Below, one piece after another: positions 55,944 to 64,000 of a DNA stretch of 64,000 nt. Within the stretch, counting starts at the first letter, position 1. Each line of letters begins with the position of its first letter. Source of the stretch: Bacillus nakamurai (lineage in GTDB: Bacteria > Bacillota > Bacilli > Bacillales > Bacillaceae); NCBI RefSeq assembly GCF_001584325.1, contig NZ_LSAZ01000002.1, positions 124,001 to 188,000 on the forward strand, read 5' to 3'. A program made the translations under genes and the position numbers. The notes under the pieces are model-generated. The model was not told the origin of the DNA and searched no databases. It saw only the letters and a program-made list of their open reading frames with translations.

Positions 55944-56654
55944 TTATTCTTGATCGACGGGAGATGTAATATGATCATCATAAGTATCGATGAACAGGCG
56001 GCCATTGCTTCCGCGGACAGCGTATACGACGTCGCTCACTTTAAGCTGCCTCTTGTCCAGCTCTTTTCTCAGCCACGTTTCCGATACGTGGTTTTCTTTC
56101 AGGTTCTTAGTGACCAGTTCTCCGTCCATGACGAGCTCTACCGCAAAGTTTTTTTTCTGTTCGGCGGAAATGCCGAGGTCTTGTCTTGTGACGGCCGCAT
56201 ATTCCGGTTTTTTTTCAACAGACATGCCTCCGTTCGTTTCGATTATGGCGGTTTGGACTTGAGAAACGTCAAATATATCTTTTTCACGCAGCTGCTGGTT
56301 TAGATAGTCGATGGTATAACGCATTGTTTTCATGTTGTTTTCGAGTATTTTGCCGTTTTGGATAACAATGGTCGGTTTTCCTGCAAAGAAGCCTCTGACG
56401 GCTCTGTTTTTCATAGAAAAATATGCGACTCCGTAAATGATCGTTACAAAGATGGTGTAAGCAATGACAGTATAATGAATCGGCAGCTTTGTATTAAACG
56501 ATAAATTTGCCGTAATGGCGCCGAGCGAGATGGCTGCAATGAAATCAAAAAGCGTCATTTGTGAAATGGTTTGTTTTCCGAGTAAACGGGCGCCGATAAA
56601 AAGAATACTGAACGAAAGGGCGGTTCGTATAATGACTTCGGGATATTCTGACAT
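55944..56654 (-). CDS. DUF421 membrane protein (YetF/YdfS type)
   Basis: 236 residues. Three N-terminal membrane helices (about 10-28, 36-55, 62-82: IIRTALSFSILFIGARLLGK, MTLFDFIAAISLGAITANL) are followed by the DUF421 soluble domain with GKPTIVIQNGKILENNMK and MRYTIDYLNQQLREK, and a C-terminal repeat. ATG at 56654 has AAAGGA upstream. Of the DUF421 family that includes YetF, proposed to act in spore membrane functions; no function assigned. Not recalled at this place in 168. Confidence 0.85.
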   Translation of the reverse strand: MSEYPEVIIRTALSFSILFIGARLLGKQTISQMTLFDFIAAISLGAITANLSFNTKLPIHYTVIAYTIFVTIIYGVAYFSMKNRAVRGFFAGKPTIVIQNGKILENNMKTMRYTIDYLNQQLREKDIFDVSQVQTAIIETNGGMSVEKKPEYAAVTRQDLGISAEQKKNFAVELVMDGELVTKNLKENHVSETWLRKELDKRQLKVSDVVYAVRGSNGRLFIDTYDDHITSPVDQE

Positions 56655-56735
56655 ATGTTTAATCCTTTTTCTTTTTAGGTTGGACAAAAACTGATCTTTT
56701 TAAAACAAGCATCCCGTTTTTACCAGCAGATCAGA

Positions 56736-56765
56736 TTGGTCATTTTCGTCAATTTTCGATAAAAT
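56736..56765 (+). promoter_or_regulatory. Candidate sigma-A promoter of addBA
   Basis: TTGGTC (56736-56741), 18 bases, TAAAAT (56760-56765), 31 bases before the addB start. Confidence 0.6.
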
Positions 56766-56796
56766 GTAGAAAGGTAAAAAGAGAGGGGTCTTCTAA

Positions 56797-59700
56797 TTGG
56801 GTGTTGAGTTTTTAGTAGGCAGATCCGGGAGTGGGAAAACGAGGCTGATAATCGACAGCATTCAAGATGAACTGCGCCGGGAGCCGTTCGGGAAGCCTAT
56901 CATTTTTCTAGTCCCGGATCAAATGACGTTTTTAATGGAATATGAGCTTGCTAAAACGCCTGATATCGGCGGCATGATACGCGCTCAAGTATTCAGCTTT
57001 TCACGTTTAGCATGGCGTGTGCTTCAGAATACCGGCGGAATGAACCGCCCGTTTGTGACGACGACTGGCGTGCAAATGCTTTTGAGAAAGCTGATTGAAG
57101 AACATAAGCACGATTTCAAAGTGTATCAAAAGGCAAGTGATAAAAGCGGATTTACCGAGCAGGTGGAAAGGATGCTGACAGAGTTTAAGCGCTACTGTCT
57201 TGAGCCCGCCGATATCCGCCGGATGGCAGAGAGCGGAACGTCGTCTGAATATCGCGGAGAGCGGGTGCTGGCTGAAAAGCTGCATGATTTAGGGCTCTTA
57301 TATCAGCAGATGGAAAGAAGCCTTGACGGCCAATACTTGCATTCAGAGGATTATTTGACGCTGCTCGCACAGCAGATCCCTTTGGCGGATGATATAAAAG
57401 GCGCCCGTATCTATGTGGACGGCTTTTACCAATTTACGCCGCAGGAATTCAGAGTGCTGGAACAGCTGATTATGCAGGCTGAACATGTGACATTTTCATT
57501 GACGGCTGACAAACCTTCGGCAGAGCGCGCGCCCGATGAGCTGGATTTGTTCAGAATGACGGGCAGCACATACTATAAGCTTTACCAGACGGCAAAGGAA
57601 CTGAACGCTGATATTTCCTGTAAAGAACTGCATGGCACAAAAAGGCATAAACATGCGCCTGAGCTTGCCCACGCCGAGGCGCAATATGATGTGCGTCCGG
57701 CTCGTCCGTTTGTAAACGGTCAGGAGGCTTTTACTGTTATGCAGGCGCAAAACAGAAGAGCGGAGCTGGAGGGTATTGCCCGGGAAATTCATTCCCTTGT
57801 CAGGGACAAAGGGTATCGGTACAGAGATATGGCTATTCTCATCCGACAGCCGGAAGATTATAAAGATGTGCTGAAAGAAGTGTTTGCAGATTACGAGCTT
57901 CCTTACTTTATTGACGGAAAAGCTTCTATGCAGCATCACCCGCTCATTGAATTTATCCGCTCAAGCTTGGATGTGGTGAAGGGAAATTGGAGATATGAAG
58001 CGGTGTTTCGCTGTGCGAAAACCGAACTGCTATTCCCTCTTGATCAGCCGGAGCGGAAGATGAGAGAACAGGTCGATCAGCTCGAAAACTATTGTATCGC
58101 CTATGGAATTAAGGGCGAGCGCTGGACGAACGGAGACCGTTTTACATACAGGCGCTTCGTATCACTGGATGAGGAGTTTGCGCAAACGGATCAAGAAATT
58201 GAGATTGAGGACATGCTGAACGAAACGAAGGAATGGATTGCTGCGCCGCTTTTCCAGCTCCAAAAACGGCTGAAAAAAGCAAAAACAGTACAAAGCATGG
58301 CGGAAGCTCTTTATCTCTATTTGGAAGATACCGATGTTCCGTTAAAACTTGACCGCAAACGGCAGCGGGCGGAAGAGGCCGGAAACATCATTGAAGCGCA
58401 GCAGCACAGCCAGGCATGGGATGCCGTCATTCAGCTTCTCGAGGAGTTTGCCGGCATGATGGGTGAAGATGAAATGTCTTTGGCGCTGTTTCAGCAAATG
58501 TTTGAAACGGGAGCGGAATCGCTCAATTTTTCTTTGATTCCCCCTGCGCTTGACCAGGTGTTTGTAGGCAATATGGATTTATCAAGAATTTATGGAACGT
58601 CCTGCACTTTTGTCATCGGAGCGAACGACGGCGTCCTTCCCGCACGGCCGGATGAAAGCGGCGTTTTGTCTGATGACGATCGAGAGTGGCTGAAAACGAT
58701 CGGTGTAGAGCTGTCTTCCGCAGGCCGCGAGCGGCTCCTTGATGAACATTTTCTGATCTATATGGCGCTTTCAAGCCCTTCTGACCGTCTTTATGTGTCA
58801 TACCCGATTGCCGACGCGGAAGGAAAGACGCTCCTGCCGTCAATCGTGGTGAACAGGCTAGGCGATCTTTTCCCGGAACATCAGGAAAAGCTGTTAGCGG
58901 GTGATCCTGAGCAGGTGAGTGAAGAGGAGCAGCTTCATTACCTTGTCAATAAACAGGTGGCGCGAACGTATACGGCAAGCCAGCTCAGATTATGGACAAG
59001 AGAGTATGAGATCAGTGATGTGTGGTGGAGCGCATACAATGTGCTGATAAATGGGCCTGACAAATGGAGCGCAAAGAAGCTGTTCTCCAGCCTGTTTTTC
59101 CGCAATGATGCCCAACGGCTTGAACGGCCTGTTTCGCGTCAGCTTTACGGAGAGCATATTAAAGGCAGCGTATCCCGGATGGAGGCATTTAACGCCTGCC
59201 AGTTTTCCCATTTTGCATCCCACGGGCTGCAATTAAAAGAGCGGCAGTTTTTCAAGCTTGAAGCGCCGGATATCGGACAGCTGTTTCATTCCAGCCTGAA
59301 GCTGATTTCAGACCGTCTGCGCGAGCAAAAGCTGGATTGGCGCGATTTGACGAAGGATCAGTGCCGGAATTTCTCCTATGATGCGGTAGAACGGCTTGCG
59401 CCGAAGCTGCAAAAAGAGATTTTACTCAGTTCAAACAGACATTTTTATGTAAAAGAAAAGCTGCAGAAAATCGTCACCCGCGTTTCGGGCATATTAAGCG
59501 AACATGCGAAGGCAAGCGGCTTTGTCCCGATCGGGCTGGAGCTCGGTTTTGGAGGGAACGGCCCGCTGCCGCCGCTCACCTTCACTTTGAAAAACGGATG
59601 TACGATGGAGCTTGTCGGACGGATTGACCGTGTCGATAAAGCGGAAAGCTCAAAAGGCCTTCTGCTGAGAATCGTTGATTATAAATCGAGCGATAAAGGC

Positions 59701-60297
59701 CTTGATCTGGCTGAAGTGTATTACGGGCTCGCTCTGCAAATGCTTACCTATCTTGATTTGTCGATCACACACTCAGCCGATTGGCTCGGCATGAAAGCGA
59801 CGCCGGCCGGAGTGCTGTATTTTCATATTCATGATCCGATGATTCAAGCGAATCTGCCGCTCGGGCTTGATGAAATTGAGCAAGAAATATTTAAGAAATT
59901 TAAAATGAAAGGCCTCTTGCTCGGTGATCAGGAGGCGATCCGCCTGATGGATACGACATTGGAGGAAGGGCGGTCGAACATTATCAATGCCGGTTTGAAA
60001 AAGGACGGTTCTTTAAGATCTGATTCTGCGGTAGTCGGGGAACGTGATTTTCATCTGCTTACAGACCATGTGCGGCGGACATTTCAGCAGGCGGGCGAGG
60101 CGATTACAGACGGACTTGTGTCCATTACCCCGTATAAGCTGAAAGATAAGACACCTTGTACGTTCTGCGCGTTTAAATCCGTATGCCAGTTTGATGAATC
60201 ACTGGAGGAAAACGAATACCGAAGCCTGAAAGCCGAAAAAGACGGCACCATACTCGATTGGCTGAAAAAGGAGGCGGATGATAATGCACATTCCTAA
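56797..60297 (+). CDS. addB: ATP-dependent helicase/nuclease subunit AddB
   Basis: 1166-residue subunit of the AddAB (RecBCD-like) end-processing complex for double-strand break repair and recombination. Helicase-like domain with Walker A GRSGSGKT (8-15), and a C-terminal RecB-type nuclease domain with IVDYKSS and the iron-sulphur cysteines at 801, 1121, 1124 and 1130 ([13 protein letters not shown]). TTG start at 56797 with GAGAGGGG upstream. It overlaps addA by 14 to 20 bases depending on the addA start. Complete. Confidence 0.96.
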   Translation: MGVEFLVGRSGSGKTRLIIDSIQDELRREPFGKPIIFLVPDQMTFLMEYELAKTPDIGGMIRAQVFSFSRLAWRVLQNTGGMNRPFVTTTGVQMLLRKLIEEHKHDFKVYQKASDKSGFTEQVERMLTEFKRYCLEPADIRRMAESGTSSEYRGERVLAEKLHDLGLLYQQMERSLDGQYLHSEDYLTLLAQQIPLADDIKGARIYVDGFYQFTPQEFRVLEQLIMQAEHVTFSLTADKPSAERAPDELDLFRMTGSTYYKLYQTAKELNADISCKELHGTKRHKHAPELAHAEAQYDVRPARPFVNGQEAFTVMQAQNRRAELEGIAREIHSLVRDKGYRYRDMAILIRQPEDYKDVLKEVFADYELPYFIDGKASMQHHPLIEFIRSSLDVVKGNWRYEAVFRCAKTELLFPLDQPERKMREQVDQLENYCIAYGIKGERWTNGDRFTYRRFVSLDEEFAQTDQEIEIEDMLNETKEWIAAPLFQLQKRLKKAKTVQSMAEALYLYLEDTDVPLKLDRKRQRAEEAGNIIEAQQHSQAWDAVIQLLEEFAGMMGEDEMSLALFQQMFETGAESLNFSLIPPALDQVFVGNMDLSRIYGTSCTFVIGANDGVLPARPDESGVLSDDDREWLKTIGVELSSAGRERLLDEHFLIYMALSSPSDRLYVSYPIADAEGKTLLPSIVVNRLGDLFPEHQEKLLAGDPEQVSEEEQLHYLVNKQVARTYTASQLRLWTREYEISDVWWSAYNVLINGPDKWSAKKLFSSLFFRNDAQRLERPVSRQLYGEHIKGSVSRMEAFNACQFSHFASHGLQLKERQFFKLEAPDIGQLFHSSLKLISDRLREQKLDWRDLTKDQCRNFSYDAVERLAPKLQKEILLSSNRHFYVKEKLQKIVTRVSGILSEHAKASGFVPIGLELGFGGNGPLPPLTFTLKNGCTMELVGRIDRVDKAESSKGLLLRIVDYKSSDKGLDLAEVYYGLALQMLTYLDLSITHSADWLGMKATPAGVLYFHIHDPMIQANLPLGLDEIEQEIFKKFKMKGLLLGDQEAIRLMDTTLEEGRSNIINAGLKKDGSLRSDSAVVGERDFHLLTDHVRRTFQQAGEAITDGLVSITPYKLKDKTPCTFCAFKSVCQFDESLEENEYRSLKAEKDGTILDWLKKEADDNAHS

Positions 60298-63200
60298 ACC
60301 GCAAGACAGCATATGGACGATGGACCAATGGAACGCCATCGTCTCTTCCGGCCGCGATATCCTTGTTGCAGCAGCAGCCGGATCAGGCAAAACCGCTGTG
60401 CTTGTCGAACGAATGATCAGAAAAATAACGGCTGAAGATGAGCCGATTGATGTAGACCGCCTTCTTGTGGTGACATTTACAAACGCATCTGCGGCGGAAA
60501 TGAAGCATCGGATCGCCGAGGCTTTGGACAAAGAGCTGGCCAAACGGCCCGGATCTTTGCATATCAGACGGCAGCTGTCCCTTTTAAATAAGGCCAGTAT
60601 TTCGACGCTGCATTCCTTCTGTTTGCAGGTGCTGAGAAAATATTATTATATGATCGATCTTGACCCCGGTTTTCGGATGGCTGACCAGACGGAAGGCGAA
60701 CTGCTCGGAGATGAAGTGCTTGATGAACTGTTTGAGGACGAATACGCAAAGGGAGATCAGGCGTTTTTTGAGCTTGTTGACAGATATACGACGGATCGGC
60801 ACGATTTGGATCTTCAAGCTCTCGTCAAGCGGGTGTACGAGTATTCCCGTTCGCACCCTGACCCGGAAGCATGGCTGAAAAGCTTTGTTCATCTGTATGA
60901 TGTGACTGAAGGAAGCCGGATTGAAGAGCTGCCGTTTTACGCATATGTGAGCGAGGATGCCGCAATGGCGCTGGACGGGGCAAAGCAAAAGCTCGAGCGG
61001 GCGCTTGAGCTTACAAAAGCGCCCGGCGGCCCCGCGCCGCGCGCTGACAATTTTCTCGATGATCTTGCGCAGATAGAGGAGCTGATCAGCTGCCGGCATG
61101 ACTTTACGGAGCTGTATAAACGGGTTCCCGCTGTGACATTTAAGCGCGCCAAGGCGGTAAAAGGGGACGAATTTGACAAGGCGCTTTTAGAGGAAGCGAC
61201 TGATTTACGAAACGGCGCGAAAAAACTGATCGAAAAATTAAAAACTGACTATTTTACTAGAAGCCCTGAGGAGCATATGAAGAGTTTACAAGACATGAAA
61301 CCTGTCATTGAAACTCTTGTTCAGCTCGTAATTTCATACGGAAAACGATTTGAAGCGGCAAAACAAGAGAAATCGATCATTGATTTTTCGGATTTGGAAC
61401 ATTATTGCCTGGCTATTTTATCTGACGTGAATGAAAAAGGAGAACGGGCGGCAAGTGAAGCCGCCGCATATTACCAAGAGCAGTTTCAAGAAGTGCTTGT
61501 TGATGAATACCAAGATACCAATCTGGTGCAGGAATCGATATTGCAGCTTGTCAAAAGCGGGTCTGAGGAGTCGGGAAACCTGTTTATGGTAGGGGATGTA
61601 AAGCAATCAATCTATCGTTTCAGGCTGGCTGAGCCGCTTCTGTTCCTCGGAAAATATAAACGGTTTACCGAAAATGGGGAAGGCGCAGGTCTGAAAATTG
61701 ATCTTAACCAAAATTTCCGGAGCAGATCGGATATTTTGGACAGCACCAATTTCTTGTTTAAGCAGCTGATGGGCGGCAAAATCGGCGAGGTGGATTATGA
61801 TGAGCAGGCGGAACTGAAGCTCGGGGCATCATATCCTCCGAATGAAGAGACGAAAACGGAGCTGCTGCTGATTGACAGCGCCGATGATTCAGAAAGTGAC
61901 GAGGGTGCTGAAGATTTTGAAACGGTGCAGCTTGAAGCGAAAGCAATGGCGAAGGAGATTCGCCGGCTCGTCTCATCACCGTTTAAGGTGTATGACGGAA
62001 AAACAAAAACACACCGGAACATCCAATACCGGGATATTGTCATTTTGCTGCGTTCCATGCCGTGGGCTCCGCAAATCATGGAAGAGCTGAAAAACCAAGG
62101 CATTCCGGTTTACGCCAATTTGACGTCAGGTTATTTTGAAGCCGTTGAGGTGGCGGCTGCGCTTTCTGTCTTAAAGGTGATTGATAATCCGTATCAGGAT
62201 ATTCCGCTCGCCTCCGTGCTGCGCTCTCCTATCGTCGGCTGTGATGAGAACGAGCTTGCGCTGATTCGCCTGGAATATAAAAAAGCACCGTATTATGAAG
62301 CGGTGAAAGCATATTTGGCAAGCGGAGACAGACACGATAAGCTCTATCAAAAACTGAGAACGTTTGATTCCGACTTACAAAAGTGGCGGTCATTTTCCAC
62401 GAATCACTCAGTGTCTGAGCTTATTTGGGAAGTGTACCGCGACACCGGATACTTTGATTATGTCGGCGGCATGCCGGGCGGAAAACAGCGCCAGGCCAAT
62501 TTACGCGTCTTGTACGACCGGGCGCGCTCTTACGAAGCGACGGCATTCCGCGGTTTATTTCGCTTCTTGCGGTTTATCGAGCGTATGCAGGAGCGCGGTG
62601 ATGATCTGGGGACGGCCCGAGCGCTCAGCGAGCAGGAAGATGTCGTTCGACTGATGACGATCCACAGCAGCAAAGGGCTTGAATTCCCTGTCGTCTTCAC
62701 TGCGGGACTCGGCAGAAACTTTAATATGATGGATGTAAATAAACCATACCTGCTCGACAAGGAGCTTGGCTTCGGCACGAAATATATTCATCCGGAGCTT
62801 AGAATCAGCTACCCGACGCTTCCGCTTATTGCGATGAAGAAAAAAATGCGCAGAGAGCTTTTGTCCGAAGAGCTTCGCGTTCTGTACGTGGCGCTGACGA
62901 GAGCGAAGGAAAAGCTGTTTCTCGTCGGTTCCTGCAAAAACCGTGAAAAACAGCTGGCAAAATGGCAGGCCCAAGCAGGTCAAACAGATTGGCTTCTTTC
63001 TGAATTTGACCGTTATCAGGCGTCATCCTATTTGGACTTTATCGGGCCGGCGCTCATCCGCCACCGTGATATGGAGCCGTTTAGAGCGCCGGGTCTTGCG
63101 GCTCCGGAGGACATCGCGCAAGATTCGTCACGTTTTCACATTCGCATGCTTCAGCATAGTGAATTGCTCGATGATGATATCGAAGAACGTGCCGAAGAAA

Positions 63201-63988
63201 AAAGCGCGCGTCTGGAAGCAATCAAACAAGGCGAGCCGGTCTCAGGTTCATTTTCATTTGCCGAACAGGCGCGCCGTTTTCTTGAGTGGGAGTATCCGTA
63301 TCAAAAGCTGACAGCCATCCGGACGAAGCAGTCTGTTTCTGAATTGAAGCGAAAGCAAGAGTACGAGGATGAATACACCGGCCGTTCCCTTTTAAAGCCG
63401 TCCGGAGACAGTCTGTTATACAGGCGCCCGGGCTTTATGATGAAAAAAGGGCTGACCGCCGCCGAAAAAGGAACAGCGATGCATACCGTGATGCAGCACA
63501 TTCCGCTGACGCATGTGCCGACTGCCGAAGAAGCGGAGCGTACGGTCCGGTCGCTTTATGAAAAGGAATTGCTGACAGAAGAGCAGCGCGCCGCGATTGA
63601 AATCGAAGAAATCATACATTTCTTCCATACCGATGTCGGTGCAGACCTTCTCAGGGCGAAACGGATTGACCGCGAAGTGCCGTTCAGTATGGCGCTTCCG
63701 GCAAATGAGGTTTATTCTGATGCTGAAACGGCAGGCGAACCGCTGCTGGTGCAGGGAATTATTGATTGTCTGTACGAAACGGCTGACGGACTGTATTTGC
63801 TTGACTATAAAACAGATCGGATTGAAGGAAAGTTCCGCAGCGGATTTGAAGGCGCCGCTCCGATTCTTCAAAAAAGATATGAAACACAAATCGAACTATA
63901 TACAAAAGCGGTAGAACAAATTACAAAAACAAAAGTGAAAGGGCGTGCGCTCTATTTCTTCGATGGAGGCCGCGTGCTCACGCTGTAA
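60284..63988 (+). CDS. addA: ATP-dependent helicase/nuclease subunit AddA
   Basis: 1234-residue UvrD/Rep-type superfamily 1A 3'-5' helicase with a C-terminal nuclease. Walker A is AAGSGKT (31-37), the DEYQDT and QSIYRFR helicase motifs follow, and motif VI is [10 protein letters not shown]. The nuclease site has DYKTDR (Asp1174) and [12 protein letters not shown] at 60284 has AAGGAGG nine bases upstream, giving [12 protein letters not shown] 60278 is only 3 bases from it. It forms a complex with AddB, recognising Chi sites. The gene ends 12 bases before the window end and seems complete. Confidence 0.96.
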   Translation: MHIPKPQDSIWTMDQWNAIVSSGRDILVAAAAGSGKTAVLVERMIRKITAEDEPIDVDRLLVVTFTNASAAEMKHRIAEALDKELAKRPGSLHIRRQLSLLNKASISTLHSFCLQVLRKYYYMIDLDPGFRMADQTEGELLGDEVLDELFEDEYAKGDQAFFELVDRYTTDRHDLDLQALVKRVYEYSRSHPDPEAWLKSFVHLYDVTEGSRIEELPFYAYVSEDAAMALDGAKQKLERALELTKAPGGPAPRADNFLDDLAQIEELISCRHDFTELYKRVPAVTFKRAKAVKGDEFDKALLEEATDLRNGAKKLIEKLKTDYFTRSPEEHMKSLQDMKPVIETLVQLVISYGKRFEAAKQEKSIIDFSDLEHYCLAILSDVNEKGERAASEAAAYYQEQFQEVLVDEYQDTNLVQESILQLVKSGSEESGNLFMVGDVKQSIYRFRLAEPLLFLGKYKRFTENGEGAGLKIDLNQNFRSRSDILDSTNFLFKQLMGGKIGEVDYDEQAELKLGASYPPNEETKTELLLIDSADDSESDEGAEDFETVQLEAKAMAKEIRRLVSSPFKVYDGKTKTHRNIQYRDIVILLRSMPWAPQIMEELKNQGIPVYANLTSGYFEAVEVAAALSVLKVIDNPYQDIPLASVLRSPIVGCDENELALIRLEYKKAPYYEAVKAYLASGDRHDKLYQKLRTFDSDLQKWRSFSTNHSVSELIWEVYRDTGYFDYVGGMPGGKQRQANLRVLYDRARSYEATAFRGLFRFLRFIERMQERGDDLGTARALSEQEDVVRLMTIHSSKGLEFPVVFTAGLGRNFNMMDVNKPYLLDKELGFGTKYIHPELRISYPTLPLIAMKKKMRRELLSEELRVLYVALTRAKEKLFLVGSCKNREKQLAKWQAQAGQTDWLLSEFDRYQASSYLDFIGPALIRHRDMEPFRAPGLAAPEDIAQDSSRFHIRMLQHSELLDDDIEERAEEKSARLEAIKQGEPVSGSFSFAEQARRFLEWEYPYQKLTAIRTKQSVSELKRKQEYEDEYTGRSLLKPSGDSLLYRRPGFMMKKGLTAAEKGTAMHTVMQHIPLTHVPTAEEAERTVRSLYEKELLTEEQRAAIEIEEIIHFFHTDVGADLLRAKRIDREVPFSMALPANEVYSDAETAGEPLLVQGIIDCLYETADGLYLLDYKTDRIEGKFRSGFEGAAPILQKRYETQIELYTKAVEQITKTKVKGRALYFFDGGRVLTL

Positions 63989-64000
63989 GAAGATCCGGAG

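Noticed and set aside
56690-56725. Possible ComK box before addB (AAAA-CTGATC-TTTT)
   Set aside because: The spacer is six instead of five and no second AT-box at a usual distance was found, so I did not annotate it although addAB is ComK-linked in relatives.

Overview
The window is chromosomal DNA of a Bacillus from the B. subtilis group, most likely B. velezensis or B. amyloliquefaciens. Gene order from yhaI/scoC through comK to addBA follows the B. subtilis 168 chromosome (recalled from memory). The alkaline protease at 30.2-31.4 kb is a BPN'-type subtilisin rather than the 168 AprE form. No rRNA, tRNA, CRISPR array, insertion sequence or prophage was seen, and the window is gene-dense.

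Layout. 0-4.3 kb: yhaI, the MarR-type regulator ScoC (Hpr), YhaH, a small membrane protein, the TRAP-controlled tryptophan transporter TrpP, SerC and Hit. 4.25-4.74 kb: a gene-free stretch with three copies of an anti-/Shine-Dalgarno-like motif and a minus-strand terminator, the best candidate here for an undescribed RNA element. 4.7-7.5 kb: ecsABC. 7.5-10.7 kb: amidohydrolase YhaA, transporter YhfA and haem monooxygenase HmoB. 10.9-16.7 kb: pbpF and the haem operon hemEHY. 16.8-19.8 kb: yhgDE. 19.8-28.3 kb: FapR-controlled fabHB, a Cys/Trp/Asp-rich mini-protein, yhfE, gltT, yhfH, yhfI, lplJ, yhfK and FadR-controlled lcfB. 28.4-33.4 kb: yhfM, the M48 protease yhfN, aprE, Fur-controlled yhfQ and phoE. 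33.5-36.5 kb: the BirA-controlled operon bioY-yhfT-yhfS. 36.7-41.7 kb: hemAT, yhfW, yhxC, yhzC and comK. 41.9-47.1 kb: five genes without a counterpart at this position in 168 (AlkA-like glycosylase, PNPOx-fold flavoprotein, MocR regulator, Eis-like acetyltransferase, YrpD-like secreted protein). 47.3-56.7 kb: yhjA-yhjE, sipV, the yhjG/yhjH monooxygenase-MarR pair with three matching operators, yhjN, the Cys-rich yhjQ, yhjR and a DUF421 membrane protein. 56.8-64 kb: addB and addA.

How the genes work together. Several global regulators can be read from their sites: TRAP at trpP, FapR at fabHB, FadR at lcfB, Fur at yhfQ, BirA at bioY, ComK at comK. ScoC, encoded at 0.4-1.0 kb, is a known repressor of aprE at 31 kb. 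EcsAB affects secretion and competence, SipV processes exported preproteins, and AddAB repairs and recombines DNA, which fits the linkage to comK. Relative to 168 (from memory), yhfC, yhfO, yhfP, yhxD and the ntd/glcP kanosamine block are missing.

Many starts were moved inward from the longest open frame to the codon with a well-spaced ribosome binding site; TTG and GTG starts are common (scoC, yhaA, yhfA, hemAT, yhxC, yhjE, sipV, yhjH, addB use TTG; aprE, yhfE, yhjN use GTG).
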